Shown here in pieces: positions 1 through 4,326 of a stretch of 7,968 bases of DNA. The translations under genes were made by a program, and so were the position numbers. Within the stretch, counting starts at the first letter, position 1, and every line of letters starts with the position of its first letter. Source of the DNA: an uncultured Bacilli bacterium (lineage in GTDB: Bacteria; Bacillota_I; Bacilli_A; RF39; UBA660); contig CAJOQL010000015.1 of NCBI GenBank assembly GCA_905236935.1, forward strand, positions 1 through 7,968, read 5' to 3'. Below the pieces are notes generated by a model. The model worked only from the letters and a program-made list of their open reading frames with translations, had not been told where the DNA came from and did not search any database.

Positions 1-1
1 A

Positions 2-1960
2 TATACAATTAGAGATAAGTATGATATTAAAAAAAGTAATAATAAAATTAAATTAACAGTCGATTATAAAGATATGAATTTAGTTGCGGAAACAGATTTT
101 ACTTTTGTTAAAGAAGGAGAGCCTGGAACTAACGGAACTGAATTTGTGTGTAAAATAGTTCCTAATACTCAAAACACTGGATTTGGATATCCAATGGTAT
201 TAAATGGAAACATTAATTATACTCCAAGACAGACTGGAAAATGATTTGAGGCTGAATTATGACATAATGGAGTAAAAATTTATCCGAGTGGAACACCAGG
301 TCAAACAACGGAAGGAAAACCTATTTCTATTGAATGAAGTATATTAAGAAATAAATATACAACTACTCAATGAGATGAAACTAGTTTAAATGTTACTGAA
401 AGTGGAACCTTTAGCTACAGTGGTTATAAAGGGGCTAATTCACCTGCTAATATAGTAAAAGTTATTATGACTTATGATAATATTGAATATTATGCGACAA
501 TACCAGTAATTACTGCAACTGCGGAAAGTGGATATGGAGTTTCATTAGTCGAAGGTACAGGATTTAGATACGCAATTTATAGTTCTGATGGTCGCAAACC
601 GCAATATGATAATTCAAATCCTTTTGAATTAAAAGTAACAAAAGTAATAAATAATATAGTTGAAGATATTAGTAATTTAACTAAAGCTAATGCAGTTAAT
701 TATGATTGAAATATAAAAGGAAGATTATGAGATCCTACTGTAAATAATGGTAGAGGAGACTGAATAGATAGTATTCATTTAGGAATTTATAATAGATCTG
801 ATATAGTTTTACCTAGATCTCAAGCTTCATTTAAACCACTTGATAACTTTGATGGAGAGTGTGTTACAAATGGACTTGAATGTATTGTATTAGACAATAG
901 TGCTATTGAAGTTGCAAGAATTCATATTCCAATTCACTTACTATTGAATAAATATGGCAATGCCGCAATTAATGGATGAGATGGAAATAGTGTAAGTATA
1001 GATAAAAATGAAAATGGAGTTATACTAGCTCCGCAAATTGGAGCTGGTAAAAAGGAAGCTGATAATAGCTTTACTGGTATGTTAATGGGTAGTGTTAAAG
1101 AAGCTGGTAAAAATCAAAAAGAAATTGGGATGTTTGGATATAATTTTGGTGAACGTACAATGTTTTTAAATGCAGAAGATGGTTCTGCAATTTTTGGTAA
1201 AAAAGGTCCAGGCCAAATTATTTTAGATCCACGAAATTTTGATAGTGAAGGTCATACTATGGATCCTAAAGCTATGTTATATAGTAGTGCCTATTGAAAA
1301 AATTATGATGATAGCGGAAAACCTTTAAATTATGGTAGTGGTAATAAAAATCACCAAGGTATGTTAATTGATTTAACCACTCCTAGAATTGAATGAGGTA
1401 ATGGTAATTTTGTTGTTGATGAAAATGGACATTTGACAGCAAAGGGTGGAGGAACATTAGCAGGATTTAATATTGATGATGATTCTATCTATACTGGTAA
1501 TAAAAATAGTAGTAATAATGTTAGATTTTCAAGCAATGATGGATTATTTAGTAGAACTATTAATGGAACTAATAGAGACAATTTGAATTTAGCTATTAAT
1601 AATAGATTTGCTGTTGATAGTAATGGTTCATTATATTCATCAAGTGGACAAATAGGTGGATGAACTATCAATGGAACTGAATTATTAAGCAATAATGGTA
1701 ATACACATATTGCGGCAAGTGGCGCTTTAAAAGGTCCAAATTGAGAAATAGATTCAAATGGAAATGCTACTTTTAGTAATATTAAAATTACTAGTGGTGC
1801 TTATAGCAGTGGTAGAGGTAATTTAATTGATTATGGAAGTAGATTTTATATTGAAAGTAATGGAACTCTACATGCAAGTAATGGTAATTTTGCAGGTAAT
1901 ATTACTGGTTCTAGCATATCAGGAGGAACCGTAAATGGTGCAGATATTACCCGGAGGTAG
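2..1960 (+). CDS. Phage baseplate/tail fibre structural protein, upstream part (5' end outside window; ends early at TAG)
   Basis: The reading frame is open from base 2 to a TAG at 1958-1960 if TGA is read as Trp. It holds 12 in-frame TGA codons (242, 260, 335, 371, 707, 728, 761, 977, 1295, 1394, 1661, 1742) and no in-frame TGG. The middle (about 980-1440) reads VILAPQIGAG, FTGMLMGSVKEAG, MLIDLTTPRIEWGNGNF and VVDENGHLTAKGGG, a pattern I recognise from tail-associated baseplate proteins of Bacillota siphophages. After it come degenerate beta-rich units built on 'F-x-V/I-D/E-S-N-G-x-L' (about 1403, 1607, 1742, 1844), ending in SISGGTVNGADIT. These units fit a trimeric fibre shaft. The start lies before the window. 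The frame is cut by an apparent extra C at 1950-1952, after which the protein logically continues in the +1 frame. TGA=Trp and the tail assignment are secure; the exact subfamily is not. Confidence 0.85.
1921..1937 (+). promoter_or_regulatory. Strong Shine-Dalgarno and ATG inside the tail gene
   Basis: AGGAGGA at 1921-1927, seven bases, then ATG at 1935-1937 in the +1 frame. The Shine-Dalgarno bases are also the Gly-Gly codons of SISGGTV in the upstream frame, so the match may be fortuitous. It still forms a near-ideal initiation site placed exactly where the downstream fragment needs one. Confidence 0.5.
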
Positions 1961-2696
1961 TATTGATATTCATAAAGGTAACTATTATTTAACTATGGGT
2001 ATTGAAACAGATCATCCTAGTGTTAGTGGATTAAATGCACATGGCGGTATCAACATGTGAGGAAACAGTATATCTAAATGTAGCGGTATTGGTAATGACC
2101 AAGGAGATTTAAATCTTGCTAGTAGTGGTAAAATTTCAATTTCTCCAGGAACAGAAACTTGAATAAACAATACTTTGAGTGGAATTGTAGTTAATGATGG
2201 AAATGGAAATATGGTTTCTTTAAGATCTTTAATTGTCTCTAAGCAAGGTAATGGTGCTCAATTAGGTAACTTATGAGTTGGAGACCATGTTATTAATGAT
2301 TCTAGTGGCTCTCAAATAGATATGTATTTAAATCTTGATTTATATTCTGCATCAGGAAAGGTAGTTCGTGCTAATGGTACTCAAATTGGTGGAACTAATT
2401 CTACTAAAAATATTAAACAAAATATTAAAGTTAGAGACACCCATAATGTATTAGACATTTTAAAAAAGATTAAAATCTATGATTATGATTATATTAAAGA
2501 ATTTTATGATGGACAACATAGCTATGGGTATATTATTGATGAATTAGAACAAATTCCTGAACTTGATAAATATGTTCACTTTATAGAGAATACTAGAAAT
2601 AAAAAATATCCAACTAAAGTAGTTTCTAATCAAGAAGATTGAATTAAATTTTTATTAGCTTGTGTGATTGAATTGCAAAAGAAGATAGATAAATAA
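1935..2696 (+). CDS. Tail fibre C-terminal part with S74-like intramolecular chaperone, own start codon
   Basis: This is the continuation of the preceding tail protein in the +1 frame (253 residues, TAA stop). It overlaps that gene by 26 bases. The ATG at 1935 has an AGGAGGA Shine-Dalgarno sequence at 1921-1927 with a 7-base spacer, so the fragment could be translated independently. It has four in-frame TGA Trp codons (2058, 2160, 2274, 2640) and no TGG. From residue 6 (GGSIDI) it resumes the repeat logic of the upstream protein. The end looks like a Peptidase_S74/endosialidase-type chaperone: NSTKNIKQNI has the Ser-x4-Lys spacing of the autocleavage dyad (S156, codon 2400; K161, codon 2415). 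It is followed by LDILKKIKIYDYDY and a GYIIDELEQIP segment, as in that family. Such domains trimerise the fibre and then cut themselves off. A normal fusion with 1-1960 is likely ancestral. Moderately sure of S74, since the Asp after Ser is Thr here. Confidence 0.72.
1949..1960 (+). other. Frameshift point in the tail gene
   Basis: The upstream frame reads ATT ACC CGG AGG TAG. Removing one C gives ATT ACC GGA GGT AGT ATT, which encodes ITGGSI. That is the expected continuation of the SISGGTVNGADIT repeat pattern and joins directly to the open downstream frame. A one-base insertion (or a +1 ribosomal shift at ACC C) therefore explains the break. No other codon shift in the area keeps both the motif and the open frame. 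Confidence 0.8.
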
Positions 2697-2711
2697 AGGA
2701 GATAAAAGGAT

Positions 2712-2939
2712 ATGATATTTAGAGATTTAGAACAAAAAATTGTTAAGGTAATAAATGAAAGTGGATTACCTATTGATGCAATTTATTTTATTATGAAGAG
2801 CTTAATGACGGAAATTGAGCAAAAATACAATGAATATTGTAGAATGGAAGATGCGGAAGCCGCGCAACAATCGGTCGAACCAGATAATAATAATGAAGAA
2901 TCTGGTTCTGAGGAAAATGAATCGATTTCCGCAAATTAA
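2712..2939 (+). CDS. Small tail-module protein with acidic tail, unknown function
   Basis: This 75-residue protein starts at ATG 2712 after AAAGGAGA (2696-2703, 8-base spacer) that begins right at the stop of the tail fibre, so the two are co-transcribed and probably translationally coupled. Residues 1-40 look alpha-helical (LEQKIVKVINESGLPIDAIYFIM, a helix-turn-helix of Ile/Val/Leu). Residues 45-75 are a low-complexity Asp/Glu/Asn/Ser tail with strong negative charge. It has no Trp, no signal peptide and no clear membrane segment. Similar short proteins often follow tail fibre genes in phages of Bacillota, but I do not know a function. It is the last gene before a terminator, so it closes the tail operon. 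Confidence 0.75.
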   Translation: MIFRDLEQKIVKVINESGLPIDAIYFIMKSLMTEIEQKYNEYCRMEDAEAAQQSVEPDNNNEESGSEENESISAN

Positions 2940-2945
2940 AAATAG

Positions 2946-2985
2946 AAAGAGGACAAAATAAAACAATTATTTTGTCCTCTTTTTT
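2946..2985 (+). terminator. Rho-independent terminator after the tail operon
   Basis: Perfect 16-bp inverted repeat: AAAGAGGACAAAATAA at 2946-2961 pairs with 2967-2982 around a 5-base loop, and runs into a T tract. It lies just after the stop at 2937-2939 and separates tail transcription from the lysis genes. Confidence 0.92.
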
Positions 2986-2987
2986 AT

Positions 2988-3001
2988 ATAGTATTAGAAT
3001 A
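2988..3001 (+). promoter_or_regulatory. Putative promoter motif, copy 1 (ATAGTATTAGAATA)
   Basis: This 14-base sequence sits directly after the terminator and 46 bases before the holin start. An identical copy is at 7368-7381, also after a terminator and before a gene. TAGAAT (2995-3000) resembles a sigma-70 -10 box, with TTGTCC (2972-2977) 17 bases upstream as a poor -35. The shared context supports a promoter or activator site; the exact box assignment is inference. Confidence 0.5.
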
Positions 3002-3047
3002 TAGGAGTGAATAACTTTAATAAGATAAAAAGAAAGGAACGATTATT

Positions 3048-3266
3048 ATGGAAAATAAGGAAAAAATAATAAAATGGTTTAAATGTGCGGGAGTTAGGGC
3101 GATTAAAACGCTTGCACAAACAGCTATAGCTACAATAGGAACAAGTGCAGCTATGGGAGATGTAAATTGGATGTTAGTTGGTAGTACAAGTTTATTAGCT
3201 GGGATCCTTAGTTTATTAACAAGTGTGGCTGGACTTCCAGAATTGGAGGAACAAGATAATGGATAA
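3048..3266 (+). CDS. Holin, r1t-like
   Basis: This 72-residue protein starts at ATG 3048 with AAAGGA at 3033-3038 (9-base spacer). A charged N-terminus (MENKEKIIKWFK) is followed by two hydrophobic stretches, about residues 17-36 (IKTLAQTAIATIGTSAAMGD) and 41-63 (a Trp, then VGSTSLLAGILSLLTS), and a short acidic tail (PELEEQDNG). This two-segment layout with the LAGILSLLTSVAGLPE motif fits the r1t/Phage_r1t_holin family. Such proteins assemble in the inner membrane and open holes that let the endolysin reach the wall. It is the first gene of the lysis operon, after a terminator and promoter-like motif. Both Trp codons are TGG, so, unlike the endolysin, it is fully translatable under the standard code. 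Its end overlaps the next gene. Confidence 0.85.
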   Translation: MENKEKIIKWFKCAGVRAIKTLAQTAIATIGTSAAMGDVNWMLVGSTSLLAGILSLLTSVAGLPELEEQDNG

Positions 3267-3381
3267 TGATAATATTATAATTGAAACTGTAGAGTTTAAT
3301 GAAGAGCTATATCAAAAAAATATAGCTGAAAACAGTTTAGATATTGAATATGAAGGAGGAGATATAAGTGCAGATAACTAA
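3259..3381 (+). CDS. 40-residue acidic micro-protein between holin and endolysin
   Basis: ATG at 3259 lies within the last codons of the holin (holin stop at 3264-3266) and has its own GGAGGA at 3244-3249 with a 9-base spacer. The frame ends at TAA 3379-3381, inside the first codons of the endolysin. It therefore overlaps both neighbours, a layout typical of translational coupling. The product starts MDNDNIIIETVEF and ends EYEGGDISADN. It is acidic and has no membrane segment, so it is neither a second holin nor a spanin. The endolysin's ribosome binding site is embedded in its EGGD codons. No family recognised. The good ribosome binding site and snug fit argue that it is translated, but it could also serve only to carry ribosomes to the endolysin start. 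Confidence 0.6.
   Translation: MDNDNIIIETVEFNEELYQKNIAENSLDIEYEGGDISADN
3353..3370 (+). promoter_or_regulatory. Endolysin ribosome binding site and GTG start
   Basis: AAGGAGGA at 3353-3360, a 7-base spacer, then GTG at 3368-3370. No in-frame ATG is better placed upstream, and the GTG start gives the full amidase N-terminus. Confidence 0.8.
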
Positions 3382-4297
3382 TGTAACATGTCCAACAAGT
3401 AAATACTCAATTAAATGTCCTTATTCAATGATACCTGAATATATAACAGTTCACAATACATATAATGATGCTTCTGCAATGGCGGAAATATCTTATATGC
3501 TAGGTAATAATTTAAAAACCTCATTTCATGCGGCAATAGATGATTATAGAGTTGTTACTGGTATTCCATTTGATAGAAATGCTTGACATGCAGGAGATGG
3601 TAGAGGAACTGGTAATATGAAATCTATCGGTATAGAAATATGCTATTCTAAATCAGGTGGAGAAAGATTTGATGCAGCAGAAAGATTAGCAGCAGAATAT
3701 ATAGCAATGCTATTAAGAGAACGTGGATGGGGATTAGATAGAGTTAAAAAACATCAAGATTGAAGTAATAAATATTGTCCTCATAGAACTTTAGATTATG
3801 GATGAGATAGATTTTTAAATATGATAAATGAATACCTAAGCGGAGGTCAACCAGTGCCAGAACCAACTCCCGCAGAAAGTAATATTTATCAAAATGGAAG
3901 CACATCAGAAGTAATTTATGCAGACACTGATTTAACAAAAAGAATCGGTAGCTTAAATCCTAGAGAGAAATGCTATTGTTATGGAATATTTAATGGAAGA
4001 CCTTTAGTAAGATATGAAGTAGGAAATACAGGCAATTATAAAATAGGATTTGCAAGATGAAAAGGTGGAGTTCATAACACAGGTAATGTTAATGTAACTA
4101 ATGTTTATAAAAATGGAAGTACAAGAGAAAATATCTATGCTAATACAAATGCTACTTTAAAAATAGGTAGTTTAAATCGTAAAGAACAATGTGATTGCTT
4201 AGGTATATTTAATAATAGACCTGTTGTTATTTATAGAGTAAACGATACTGATAATTATAAAGCGGGATTTGCTATATGAACAGGCGGAGTAAAATAA
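3368..4297 (+). CDS. Endolysin: N-acetylmuramoyl-L-alanine amidase (Amidase_2/PGRP) with two C-terminal wall-binding repeats
   Basis: This 309-residue protein cuts the MurNAc-L-Ala bond of peptidoglycan at lysis. The PGRP/Amidase_2 domain spans about residues 10-157. By family alignment the zinc ligands are H29 (TVHNTYND), H129 (KHQDWS) and C137 (KYCPHR), with K135 at the catalytic Lys position; the 8-residue H129-C137 spacing matches T7 lysozyme. FHAAIDD (53-59) and AWHAGDG (72-78) are also typical. A Pro-rich linker (QPVPEPTP) leads to two SH3-like repeats, about 171-236 and 243-308, sharing 'Y-x-NGST', 'IGSLN-R-E/K-x-C' and 'NYK-x-GFA-x-W-x-GGV'. Trp is TGA at 3584, 3761, 3803, 4058 and 4277 and TGG only at 3728. 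Under the standard code it would stop after residue 72, with no activity. A GTG with a strong ribosome binding site in the linker may also give the free binding domain. Confidence 0.95.
3842..3856 (+). promoter_or_regulatory. Probable internal translation start for the free cell-wall-binding domain
   Basis: GGAGGT at 3842-3847, six bases, then an in-frame GTG at 3854-3856. The site lies in the linker (SGGQPVPEP) exactly between the amidase and the wall-binding repeats. Initiation here would give a 147-residue protein with only the two repeats. Several clostridial and enterococcal phage endolysins are known to make such a second product, which joins the full-length enzyme. Confidence 0.5.
3878..4291 (+). 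repeat. Two tandem wall-binding repeats in the endolysin
   Basis: Protein-level repeat of about 66 residues: residues 171-236 and 243-308. Both start with 'NIY/NVY-x-NGST', hold 'IGSLN' and two nearby Cys residues (CYC and CDC), and end in GFA-x-W-x-GGV, with the Trp encoded by TGA in both. DNA identity is modest, so this is an old duplication. Confidence 0.85.
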
Positions 4298-4306
4298 TTT
4301 GGATAG

Positions 4307-4326
4307 AAAGGAGAAAAAATTAAATG
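4307..4326 (+). promoter_or_regulatory. Ribosome binding site of the phosphoesterase fibre
   Basis: AAAGGAG at 4307-4313, then ATG at 4324 after a 10-base spacer. There is no terminator between the endolysin stop (4295-4297) and this start, so the fibre is probably on the lysis transcript. Confidence 0.75.

Noticed and set aside
467..1663. Separate small genes at 467-709, 1079-1297 and 1433-1663
   Set aside because: All lie in one frame and end at TGA. With TGA=Trp they are pieces of the same tail protein, and they have no ribosome binding sites of their own.
1952..1960. prfB-like programmed frameshift with GGAGGT as stimulator
   Set aside because: The Shine-Dalgarno-like bases lie after and over the shift site, not a few bases upstream as in prfB. 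They are simply the Gly-Gly codons of the restored frame.
2322..2642. ATG 2322 as the true start of a 106-residue protein
   Set aside because: No ribosome binding site, and the frame is open far upstream to 1935 with in-frame TGA codons.
3584..3586. TGA read as glycine (code 25) or as selenocysteine
   Set aside because: The positions AWHAG, HQDWS and GWDRF are Trp in the amidase family, and 21 TGA codons over two genes are far too many for selenocysteine.
3821..4060. ATG 3821 as the internal start of the wall-binding domain
   Set aside because: It lacks a Shine-Dalgarno sequence and cuts into the last helix of the amidase; GTG 3854 is much better placed.
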